From JBELHR01 sp042091275 (GTDB lineage: Bacteria; Bacteroidota; Bacteroidia; Flavobacteriales; Flavobacteriaceae), in contig JBELHR010000007.1 in the NCBI GenBank assembly GCA_042091275.1, forward strand, positions 1 through 64,000: DNA of 64,000 bases, given 5' to 3'. Positions 53,045 through 60,880 of the stretch are shown here, one piece after another (the first letter of the stretch is position 1; every line of letters begins with the position of its first letter). A model generated the notes under the pieces. The model searched no databases and was not told the DNA's origin. It worked only from the letters and a program-made list of their open reading frames with translations. The translations under genes were made by a program, and so were the position numbers.

Positions 53045-53542
53045 GGCCTTGAGCTCTGTGGCATCCTCAGCTTTTAATCTTCCAGAGAGAACAAGAGAAA
53101 GTTGTTTTCTGCGGAGGGCTCCATCATAGCGCTGCTTTTCTAGGTCTGTTTCTGGACTCAATTCAGGTACAGGAACGGGATACCCACTGTCGTCCACTGC
53201 AACAAAAGTATAGATACCTTCATTTGCTTTGGTCTTGAGACCGGTTTCTCTGTCTTCGATCCAAACATCACAAAAAATCTCTAATGAAGTCTTGAAAGCC
53301 CTAGTTGGTTTTGCCTCGATAGTAACAACGCTTCCCAAAGGAATTGTTTTGGTAAAATTCACGTGATTAACACTAGCAGTTACGACAATTCTTCTAGAAT
53401 GCCTTCTCGCAGCAATACTACAGGCACGATCCATTCGCGCTAATAATTCTCCACCAAACAAATTGTTCAAGGGATTTGTCTCACTAGGTAAGACGAGATC
53501 TGTTAAAACAGTAAGGGAATCTTTGGGTGATTTTGCTTGCAT
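53027..53542 (-). CDS. Hotdog-fold acyl-CoA thioesterase
   Basis: A 171-residue protein of the YciA/BFIT-type acyl-CoA hydrolase family. The helix-strand block PLNNLFGGELLARMDRACSI is the family's hot-dog motif with the catalytic-type Asn and Asp. VTASVNHVNFTKTIPLGSVV follows. The C-terminal tail LRRKQLSLVLSGRL is less conserved. It hydrolyses acyl-CoA to free acid and CoA; the chain length is unknown. ATG 53542 (MQAKSPKD) is preferred because a complete promoter lies just upstream, inside the longer frame to 53593. It overlaps envC by 18 bp at its 3' end. Confidence 0.88.
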   Translation of the reverse strand: MQAKSPKDSLTVLTDLVLPSETNPLNNLFGGELLARMDRACSIAARRHSRRIVVTASVNHVNFTKTIPLGSVVTIEAKPTRAFKTSLEIFCDVWIEDRETGLKTKANEGIYTFVAVDDSGYPVPVPELSPETDLEKQRYDGALRRKQLSLVLSGRLKAEDATELKALFVAE

Positions 53543-53560
53543 ATGGCCTGTGTTTATATG

Positions 53561-53593
53561 CAAAGATACATCTATTTTTGTTCTAAAACCCAA
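53561..53593 (-). promoter_or_regulatory. Putative promoter of the thioesterase gene (TTG-N22-TATCTTTG)
   Basis: Minus-strand TTG (53593-53591) and TATCTTTG (53568-53561) at 22-bp spacing match the flavobacterial consensus. It lies partly inside the 3' end of the upstream SPOR gene. Confidence 0.5.
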
Positions 53594-54549
53594 GCATCAG
53601 GTGCTCCAGAAAGGCGAACCTGCTTTAAAAGTTTTTCGGCCTCTAGCCTGTCTTGAAACCCACCAAAACTAACTTGATATAAGTTCCATTTGTTGACCCC
53701 GAGTTCAGACGCATCCTCAAAACCAGATTTTAGTAATTGAGACACTTTTTTCTTGGCATTATTTTGGTCTCTAAAGGCTCCGGCTATGACAAAATAGGTC
53801 TTTGTTATCTCCACTTCTTCTACGAGCTCTATTTTTTCTGCTTTATCCGAGCTAGACAATTTTTTAACAGGTACTAAAATAGTCGGCAAATTGCGGTCAA
53901 TTGCAAAAGTTGCAGTTTCTATTCGCTCTTGCTTGTATTGATCCTCAACACGGACTTGTTCTGTTCTAGCTTGTCTGTATTTCGAATAAATCTGTTCTGC
54001 ACCTACAAGGCCGATAACAGATAATCCAATTGCGAACACTGCAGCGTATTTTAAATAATTGGTTCTAGAGGAAACAACCTTTGTTTTTGCCTTTGGAACT
54101 CTTTGAATCAAAGGCTTTTTGACTTGCGCCTCAATTTCTTTTGCAATCACTGCGGATAGTCCAAAAGAATCGGTGAGAAAGTTTGTGCTATTTTCTGGCT
54201 CGAACAAAATCTGCTGTTCAAGCCCCAAGTGGAATCGTCCAATTTTGGCTAAATACAAATCCTGAAAACGAAGCTGTTTTTTCCAGTCTTCAACTTGAGT
54301 GTCTATCAGGTTTTGAGCAGAATTATAAGATAAATCTTGGTCTTCAGCCACAAAATTCACCAAAACGCCATCGTTTTTTACAAGCATACTATTGAAAGAA
54401 ACTTCCTTAGATGGAGGATAAATACTGTGGGCTTGACGATCGATAGCCGCTGACTTAAACTGTGTTACAAAACCTCCAAAACCCGGTATAATCACACAAT
54501 CATATCGATATAATAATTGAGAAATAGAATAGGCTAAGTCGATTTTCAT
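53572..54549 (-). CDS. HU-CCDC81 and SPOR domain membrane protein
   Basis: A 325-residue protein. The first 130 residues form the two bacterial HU-CCDC81-type domains (LAYSISQLLYRYDCVIIPGF, GGFVTQFKSAAIDR and IGRFHLGLEQQILFEP), a fold related to DNA-binding HU but cytoplasmic here. A single membrane helix lies at about 168-186 (YAAVFAIGLSVIGLVGAE). The C-terminal SPOR domain (about 245-325, YFVIAGAFRDQNNAKKKVSQL) should bind denuded glycan strands in the periplasm. The protein thus links the cytoplasm to septal peptidoglycan and may act in division with EnvC, which is encoded nearby. It is the upstream neighbour of the thioesterase gene. Confidence 0.85.
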   Translation of the reverse strand: MKIDLAYSISQLLYRYDCVIIPGFGGFVTQFKSAAIDRQAHSIYPPSKEVSFNSMLVKNDGVLVNFVAEDQDLSYNSAQNLIDTQVEDWKKQLRFQDLYLAKIGRFHLGLEQQILFEPENSTNFLTDSFGLSAVIAKEIEAQVKKPLIQRVPKAKTKVVSSRTNYLKYAAVFAIGLSVIGLVGAEQIYSKYRQARTEQVRVEDQYKQERIETATFAIDRNLPTILVPVKKLSSSDKAEKIELVEEVEITKTYFVIAGAFRDQNNAKKKVSQLLKSGFEDASELGVNKWNLYQVSFGGFQDRLEAEKLLKQVRLSGAPDAWVLEQK

Positions 54550-54665
54550 AAGCGTGTTTTCAAAAGTGGTACTAACAAATATAAAAAAATAAGTGTTTAA
54601 GAATAGTCTTTAAAACAGAAAACCTAAACTTTTTTTCGTTAACCATTTACAGAAGATTGACGTCC

Positions 54666-55748
54666 ATGAATATAGCATTAAAACAAAAATATCTAAGTCT
54701 CTTTTTTATAACAGATTTGAGTTTGAGGGACAAGAGTATTTTGATCTCGAGTCTAGGAGGTATTCAAAATGTTTTGGAGGGTTCTATGGATTATTTTAAA
54801 GGAGATAAGTCTAAACTAGAGCTATTGCGAAACAAGGCCAAGTCTCCTGCCATTCAAAGGCAGGTAGACCTAGAGATTAGTTTTTGTCAAACCAATGAGG
54901 TGAGAATACTCTGTTTTGAGGAAGAAGATTATCCGCAACGCCTAAAAATTTGCTATGATCCGCCGATACTATTATTTATCAGGACAAAAACTGAGGTGGA
55001 TTGGAATGATAAGTTCTTGAGTATTGTCGGCACGAGAAGATCTACTTTTTACGGGGAATTAGCATGCAGAGAGCTCTTGGATGCTGCAGCTGTTTTCCGT
55101 CCAATAATTGTGAGTGGTTTTGCAAGGGGTATAGACCTTTGCGCACATAAATCCTCCCTAGACTTTGGTTTGAAGACAGTTGCAGTCGTCGCTTCCGATA
55201 TCACGGCCCCATACCCCAAACAAAATCATAAATATATAGACCAGATATTGCAACACGGCGCTTTTTTGAGTGAGTCCAGTTACAGGACCTCCTTAAAGAA
55301 GTTTCATTTTGTTCAGAGAAACAGGTTGATTGCCGCTCTCTCTCCGGCAACTGTAGTAATCGAGTCGGCATCGAGCGGAGGGTCTTTAATAACGGCTAAT
55401 TTAGCCCTGAGTTACGGTAGGCTAGTTTATGCGGTTCCCGGTAGACTAGGAGACCAATATAGCCGAGGTTGTCTAGATTTGATCCGTAAAAATCAAGCAC
55501 AGTTGTATCGAGATATAGAACAAATTTCTCAAGATTTATTTTGGCCCAATCCCGAGGATAAAGAGAGAATTTTAAGTGATGATTTAATGGAGGTTTTGAG
55601 TTGTTTCAAGCTACACAGTCCAATTTACCTTCAAGATATTTTGCAAAAGACCCAATCTTCTGTCACTAAAATACAAGGACAGCTTACGGCTTTGGAAATT
55701 CGCGGTCTAATATGCAGTAACGGACAGGGAGGCTACAATCTTAAATAG
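54666..55748 (+). CDS. dprA: DNA processing protein DprA
   Basis: A 360-residue protein that protects incoming single-stranded DNA and loads RecA during natural transformation. The Rossmann-like core has LSIVGTRRSTFYGE, IVSGFARGIDLCAHKSSLD, FHFVQRNRLIAALSPATVVIE (given in part) and SGGSLITANLALSYGRLVYAVPG. The N-terminal helical part is family-like, and the C-terminal winged-helix domain (DLMEVLSCFKLHSPIYLQDI) is present. ATG 54666 is chosen over TTG 54657. It is monocistronic and convergent with the EamA gene with an 8-bp overlap. Confidence 0.94.
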   Translation: MNIALKQKYLSLFFITDLSLRDKSILISSLGGIQNVLEGSMDYFKGDKSKLELLRNKAKSPAIQRQVDLEISFCQTNEVRILCFEEEDYPQRLKICYDPPILLFIRTKTEVDWNDKFLSIVGTRRSTFYGELACRELLDAAAVFRPIIVSGFARGIDLCAHKSSLDFGLKTVAVVASDITAPYPKQNHKYIDQILQHGAFLSESSYRTSLKKFHFVQRNRLIAALSPATVVIESASSGGSLITANLALSYGRLVYAVPGRLGDQYSRGCLDLIRKNQAQLYRDIEQISQDLFWPNPEDKERILSDDLMEVLSCFKLHSPIYLQDILQKTQSSVTKIQGQLTALEIRGLICSNGQGGYNLK

Positions 55749-56610
55749 ATTTTTTTGTGGACAAAACCCCCTCTATAACCACTGTGGAAAGAATCAAAAC
55801 ACCTCCGATTAGGGTTGTAATACTGGGAGTTTCATTTAAAAATAAAATACCGAGAATTATACCATATACCGGCTGAATACTGGATAAAATACTGACCGTA
55901 CTAACCGAGAAATTCTTAAAGCTTCGTATAAATAGACTGTGGCCCAAACAGGTTGTAAAAAGCGCCAAACTCAAAAGAGCGGGAAGTGCGGAGGGAACTT
56001 CGTCTAAAGGAAAAAAGAATAGACTAGGAAACAGAAGTATAGCGGTGACGAGCATCTGGTAGAACATGATTACCGGAGCTTCGACGTTGTTTACAGATGA
56101 TTTTAGGACTAAGTTTCGCAAAGAATAACTCAAGGCAGACAAGGTGCCCCAAAGTATTCCTTGTGTTTTGGTGTTTTCCAAGCTAAATTCGGGAAGAATT
56201 AAATACATGCCGAGGCAAATAATTATTGCCAATAAAACCTGTATCAGGTTAACCTTATGTTTCGTGAAAAGAGGTTCCAGAAAAGCGGTAATGACGGGGT
56301 AAGTAAACAGAGACAACATACCTATTGCAATACCTGAGAGTTGGAGAGCATAGAAGTAAGTGACCCAGTGAATGGCCATCAAAACCCCGCTTAGAAGTAA
56401 TGTTTTTCGACCTTTAATCTTTTTTAAACTCCAGTTGAATTTACGCCACTTGATTATAACGATTAGGATGAAAAGAGACAGTAAGGCTCTCCACCAAATA
56501 CTTTGAAAGGGGTTCATTGTCAAGGATCGACCCAAGGGTCCTGAAGTAGCTATCAGCAGTAATGCTAGATTTAGCTCGGAGAATTTACCTAGTTTAAACT
56601 GTTTCTTCAT
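55741..56610 (-). CDS. EamA/DMT-family membrane transporter
   Basis: A 289-residue integral membrane protein with ten predicted helices in two EamA repeats of five. The repeats show the usual pattern, for example SGVLMAIHWVTYFYALQLSG and GMLSLFTYPVITAFLEPLF in repeat 1 and SILSSIQPVYGIILGILFLNE in repeat 2. It is probably a metabolite exporter of the drug/metabolite superfamily; the substrate is unknown. The ATG at 56610 shares its A with the TGA stop of mfd (TGATG), so translation is coupled to mfd. Confidence 0.9.
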   Translation of the reverse strand: MKKQFKLGKFSELNLALLLIATSGPLGRSLTMNPFQSIWWRALLSLFILIVIIKWRKFNWSLKKIKGRKTLLLSGVLMAIHWVTYFYALQLSGIAIGMLSLFTYPVITAFLEPLFTKHKVNLIQVLLAIIICLGMYLILPEFSLENTKTQGILWGTLSALSYSLRNLVLKSSVNNVEAPVIMFYQMLVTAILLFPSLFFFPLDEVPSALPALLSLALFTTCLGHSLFIRSFKNFSVSTVSILSSIQPVYGIILGILFLNETPSITTLIGGVLILSTVVIEGVLSTKKSI

Positions 56611-59600
56611 CAAATCTGACTGAGGATTTCTCTAGCTTTTTGAATCTTATCTATTCGTATGAATGTGATCAGTAATTTAAGTCCAGATTTGGTCTCTTTT
56701 TCCTTCATCACACATGTTTTTGGGTTTTTCTGAACATAGTCAAGCACTCTTTTAAAGGCTGGACTTTGATAAAAATCACTTTGTTGATCGGAAACAAAAT
56801 ATCCAATCATACGTTTCTGTTTTAAGACTAATTTTTCAATTCCAATGTCTTTTGCCAACCACTTCATTCTTACACTATCCAGAAGATCTTCTGCTTCTTC
56901 AGGAAGTGGACCAAATCTATCTACTAGATTTTTCTGGAATTCTACGAGTTCTTTTTCTGAGTTAACCGCACTCAAATCTTGGTATAGACTGAGTCGTTCG
57001 GCCACAATATTTATATAGTCATCAGGCAAAAGAATTTCAAAGTCGGTGTCGATTTGAACCTCTCGAACAAATTCTTTCTTTTCTTTTGGTTCCTCCTCAA
57101 AAAGGTCTTTAAATTCAGCTTCCTTGAGCTCTTCGATCGCTTCCTTTAGGATTTTTTGATAGGCGTCAAAGCCAATATCATTTATAAATCCACTTTGCTC
57201 CCCTCCCAATAGATCTCCAGCACCTCGGATTTCTAAATCCTTCATTGCTATATTAAAGCCACTGCCTAGATCAGAGAATAATTCCAAGGCTTGAATCCGT
57301 TTTCTAGCGTCCTCTGTCATCATATGATAGGGAGGTGTGATAAAATAACAGAAGGCTTTTTTATTGCTTCGTCCAACTCTTCCTCTCATTTGGTGAAGAT
57401 CGGATAATCCGAAATTATTCGCATTATTTATAAATATTGTGTTGGCATTAGGAACATCCAAGCCACTTTCAATAATCGTGGTTGAAACCAAAACATCAAA
57501 CTCTCCTGCCATAAAAGACAGCATAAGAGCCTCTAGCTTTTTTCCTTCCATTTGTCCGTGACCAATGGCAATTTTAGCATCTGGATTCAGTCTTTGAAGC
57601 ATCCCAGCAACTTCTTTTATATTTTCAATTCTATTGTGGATAAAGAATACCTGTCCACCTCGGGAAATCTCATAGGATATGGCGTCTCTGAGAGCCTCTT
57701 GATTAAAGCCAATCACATGAGTCTCGATTGGATGTCTGTTTGGAGGAGGAGTATTTATAACAGATAAGTCGCGAGCAGCCATCAAGGAGAACTGAAGCGT
57801 TCTTGGGATAGGTGTTGCGGTTAGAGTCAAGGTATCTATATTTTCCTTAAGTGTTTTTAGCTTGTCTTTTACGGCCACCCCAAACTTTTGCTCCTCATCA
57901 ATTATTAAAAGCCCCAGATCTTTGTATTTGACCTGTTTTCCAACAATCTGATGGGTTCCGATCAGAATATCAATTTTTTTATCTGCGAGCTGAGATAAAA
58001 TTTCGGTCTTTTCTTTAGCAGTTCTGAAACGGTTTAAATAATCTACTGTTACGGGAAAATCTTTGAGACGCTGGCTAAAGGTCTTAAAGTGTTGAAATGC
58101 GAGTATGGTTGTGGGTACCAAAATGGCCACCTGTTTTCCGTTGTCTACAGCCTTGAATGCAGCTCTTATTGCAATTTCAGTTTTACCAAACCCTACATCT
58201 CCGCAAATTAATCGATCCATGGGTTGATCGCTTTCCATGTCTGCTTTTACATCTAGAGTAGCCTTCAGTTGATCGGGAGTGTCCTCAAACAAAAAACTAG
58301 CCTCCAATTCGTGCTGCATATACGTATCCGGACCATAGCTCAAACCCTTTTGAAGTTTTCTTTTGGCATAGAGCTGAATCAGATTATAAGCAATGTGCTT
58401 GACTCTAGATTTGGTTTTGGCTTTAAGTTTTTTCCATGCACCTGAGCCTAATTTGTGAATCTTAGGAGGCTTCCCATCTTTTCCGTTAAATTTGGAAATC
58501 TTGTGAAGAGAGTGAATACTGATATAGAGAATATCTCGGTCACCGTATATCAGTTTAATCGCTTCTTGCTTGTTTCCTTCCACATCTATTTTTTGAAGCC
58601 CTCCAAACTTTCCAACCCCGTGATCCATATGGGTTACGAAGTCTCCAACCTCTAATGTGTTCAATTCTTTTAAGCTAATAGCCTGCTTTTTGTCATAGCC
58701 AGTTTTAAGTCTAAACTTGTGGTATCTCTCGAATATTTCGTGGTCAGAATAGCATTGAATATTTTGAGCAGCATCAACAAACCCTTTGTATATCGGTAAA
58801 ACGAGCCCCTCGTAATCTACAGAAACATCCATGTCCTCAAAGATATCTGTGAAGCGCTCCACTTGTTTCTCATTGGAACAACAGATATAGGTATGTAGTC
58901 CTTGTTCTTTTTTGGAAACGAGGTCTTGAGACAGGAGGTCAAACTGCTTGTTAAAACTCGGCTGAGGTTTAGACTGAAAGTCGATGCTAGAATCCACATT
59001 TTCTTTACTGCTAATGACGAGTCTTGAAAATTTTTGAATTTGCCCTTTAATCAAGAGTCCATCGCAAAATAAATCGCTTGGTTTTGCGTGTTTTAGCTCT
59101 TGAGAAAGATCTTCAAAGGCCAATTCCGCCTTGTTGTAGAGTTTGTCGAGACGATCGGTGAGACGCCCAGTGTTTTTGTTGATAATTATTGTTTCTGAAG
59201 ACAAATATTGCAGAAGACTCTCCCGTTTTTCTTCCAAGTGTTTGTTTTCCACATTAGGCATTATCTTCAATTCCTTGACGCGATCCGAAGACAACTGAGT
59301 CTCTATGTCAAATGCTCGGATACTATCAATTTCGTCTCCAAAAAACTCCACTCGAAATGGTTTGTCGTAGGCATAACTGAATACATCTATAATCCCCCCT
59401 CTAACCGCAAATTCTCCGGCTTGACTTACAAAATCCACACGGTTGAACTGGTATTCGAAAAGGACTTCATTTACAAAGTCCAAGCTCAATTCCTCGCCGA
59501 CCTTTATTTTTAGAGTATTCTTTTCTAAAGATTTTTTAGTGATAACCTTTTCAAAAAGAGCGTCTGGGTAAGAGATGATACAAGAAGGCTTTTTTTGAGA

Positions 59601-59939
59601 ATTAATTCTATTGAGAACCTCCGATCTAAGCAGCACATTTGCATTGTCGACCTCTTCAATTTGATACGGTCTGCGGTAAGAACCCGGATAAAACAAAACA
59701 GATTTGTCTCCGAGTAAATTTTCCAAATCGTTCAGGTAGTAGGCCGCTTCTTCTTTGTCTTCGAACAAAAAGAGAAATGGTTTGTTTAACTTCTTAAAAA
59801 GGGAACTACTGACAAGAGACAATAAAGACCCGTGAATACCGTTGATATTCACGTGATTTCTTCCGGCTTTAAATTGGTTGTAGAGGTCCTGTACTCGTTG
59901 ATCGGAATCGTACAGAGACTGAAGTTTACTCAAGCTCAA
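56610..59939 (-). CDS. mfd: Transcription-repair coupling factor Mfd
   Basis: About 1109 residues. Mfd removes stalled RNA polymerase from damaged DNA and recruits UvrA. The N-terminal UvrB-like module has HGSLLSLVSSSLF, LLYPGSYRRPYQIEEVDNAN-like sequence (FYPGSYRRPYQIEE) and FAVRGGIIDVFSY. The RNA-polymerase-interacting domain contains VGDFVTHMDHGVGKF. The RecG-like motor has ICGDVGFGKTEIAIRAAF, LLIIDEEQKFGV, LTLTATPIPRTLQ, STTIIESGLDVPNANTI and MRGRVGRSNKKAFCYF. The C-terminal TRCF domain is present. I chose TTG 59939, because the longer frame (TTG 59975) contains a -7 box; this start is uncertain. Leads into the EamA gene. Confidence 0.93.
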   Translation of the reverse strand: MSLSKLQSLYDSDQRVQDLYNQFKAGRNHVNINGIHGSLLSLVSSSLFKKLNKPFLFLFEDKEEAAYYLNDLENLLGDKSVLFYPGSYRRPYQIEEVDNANVLLRSEVLNRINSQKKPSCIISYPDALFEKVITKKSLEKNTLKIKVGEELSLDFVNEVLFEYQFNRVDFVSQAGEFAVRGGIIDVFSYAYDKPFRVEFFGDEIDSIRAFDIETQLSSDRVKELKIMPNVENKHLEEKRESLLQYLSSETIIINKNTGRLTDRLDKLYNKAELAFEDLSQELKHAKPSDLFCDGLLIKGQIQKFSRLVISSKENVDSSIDFQSKPQPSFNKQFDLLSQDLVSKKEQGLHTYICCSNEKQVERFTDIFEDMDVSVDYEGLVLPIYKGFVDAAQNIQCYSDHEIFERYHKFRLKTGYDKKQAISLKELNTLEVGDFVTHMDHGVGKFGGLQKIDVEGNKQEAIKLIYGDRDILYISIHSLHKISKFNGKDGKPPKIHKLGSGAWKKLKAKTKSRVKHIAYNLIQLYAKRKLQKGLSYGPDTYMQHELEASFLFEDTPDQLKATLDVKADMESDQPMDRLICGDVGFGKTEIAIRAAFKAVDNGKQVAILVPTTILAFQHFKTFSQRLKDFPVTVDYLNRFRTAKEKTEILSQLADKKIDILIGTHQIVGKQVKYKDLGLLIIDEEQKFGVAVKDKLKTLKENIDTLTLTATPIPRTLQFSLMAARDLSVINTPPPNRHPIETHVIGFNQEALRDAISYEISRGGQVFFIHNRIENIKEVAGMLQRLNPDAKIAIGHGQMEGKKLEALMLSFMAGEFDVLVSTTIIESGLDVPNANTIFINNANNFGLSDLHQMRGRVGRSNKKAFCYFITPPYHMMTEDARKRIQALELFSDLGSGFNIAMKDLEIRGAGDLLGGEQSGFINDIGFDAYQKILKEAIEELKEAEFKDLFEEEPKEKKEFVREVQIDTDFEILLPDDYINIVAERLSLYQDLSAVNSEKELVEFQKNLVDRFGPLPEEAEDLLDSVRMKWLAKDIGIEKLVLKQKRMIGYFVSDQQSDFYQSPAFKRVLDYVQKNPKTCVMKEKETKSGLKLLITFIRIDKIQKAREILSQI

Positions 59940-59953
59940 GGTATATTTTTTAA

Positions 59954-59961
59954 CAAAGATA
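59954..59961 (-). promoter_or_regulatory. Putative -7 box (TATCTTTG) of mfd
   Basis: Minus-strand TATCTTTG matches TAnnTTTG, with a TTG 24 bp upstream of it. It lies within the longest mfd frame and argues for a downstream start. Confidence 0.4.
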
Positions 59962-60003
59962 ATTGTTTCCCTCAAATGAATTTACCAATACAAATGAAAA
60001 AGC

Positions 60004-60011
60004 TATTTTTG
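60004..60011 (+). promoter_or_regulatory. Putative -7 box (TATTTTTG) of the ZIP transporter gene
   Basis: Matches TAnnTTTG, 17 bp before the ATG at 60029. Confidence 0.33.
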
Positions 60012-60028
60012 AGAAATTTTTAATACTT

Positions 60029-60868
60029 ATGTCGGATACAATCGCACAACTTGTAGATTACGCATCAGAACACCCCATTATAGCAGCCCTATACGCTGGA
60101 ATTTTCACATGGAGTTTAACGGCTCTTGGGGCAGCATTGGTTTTTTTATTTAAACGAATGAACCGTGCGGTTTTGGACGGAATGCTAGGTTTTACTGGAG
60201 GAGTAATGGTAGCGGCTAGTTTTTGGTCTCTTTTGGCTCCGGCTATTGAGAACAGTCCTGGAGAAGGATTTGCAAAAGTACTTCCCTCTGCTATCGGTTT
60301 TGGACTGGGAGCAGTAGTACTATTCGGTATGGACAAGTTAGTTCCTCACCTTCATATCAACTTTGGAGAAGAATTTAAAGAAGGAATCAAGACCAGTTGG
60401 CACAAGACCACGCTTTTAGTTACAGCAATTACCCTTCACAATATCCCTGAGGGTCTTGCAGTAGGAGTTCTTTTTGGCGCCGCGTCCACTTTGGTGGGAG
60501 TAGAGCAGACCGAAATGATTATTGCAGCGATTACTCTAGCAATAGGGATAGGAATTCAAAATTTCCCTGAGGGTTTTGCAGTTGCCATGCCTTTGCGAAG
60601 ACAAGGAGTATCCCGAAGAAAGAGTTTTTTCTACGGACAATTGTCTGCCGTTGTTGAGCCAATCGCAGCTGTCGGTGGTGCTCTAGCAGTGTCCTTTTTC
60701 ACCCCAATCTTACCATACGCACTTGCTTTTGCTGCAGGAGCTATGATTTTTGTTGTGGTTGAAGAGGTTATTCCCGAAACCCAACAAGATAAATATGCGG
60801 ATATTGCGACCTTAGGTTTTATCGGAGGTTTTATTATAATGATGTCTCTCGATGTCGGTCTAGGATAA
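60029..60868 (+). CDS. ZIP-family divalent metal transporter (GufA/ZupT-like)
   Basis: A 279-residue membrane protein with about eight helices. Helix 4 carries TAITLHNIPEGLAVG and helix 5 carries GIGIQNFPEGFAVAMP, the metal-binding signatures of ZIP carriers, and VVEEVIPETQ is also characteristic. It probably brings zinc or other divalent metals into the cytoplasm. ATG 60029 (MSDTIAQLV) follows a TAnnTTTG box; the longer frame to 59963 would overlap the mfd promoter. The AddA-like gene begins 12 bp later and is likely co-transcribed. Confidence 0.92.
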   Translation: MSDTIAQLVDYASEHPIIAALYAGIFTWSLTALGAALVFLFKRMNRAVLDGMLGFTGGVMVAASFWSLLAPAIENSPGEGFAKVLPSAIGFGLGAVVLFGMDKLVPHLHINFGEEFKEGIKTSWHKTTLLVTAITLHNIPEGLAVGVLFGAASTLVGVEQTEMIIAAITLAIGIGIQNFPEGFAVAMPLRRQGVSRRKSFFYGQLSAVVEPIAAVGGALAVSFFTPILPYALAFAAGAMIFVVVEEVIPETQQDKYADIATLGFIGGFIIMMSLDVGLG

Positions 60869-60880
60869 AAGACGATTTAT

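Noticed and set aside
53360..53365. CACGTG in the thioesterase gene (and a similar one at 59850 in mfd) as parS sites.
   Set aside because: Flanks match poorly (about 9 of 14), within coding sequence for VNHVNF and HVNING.
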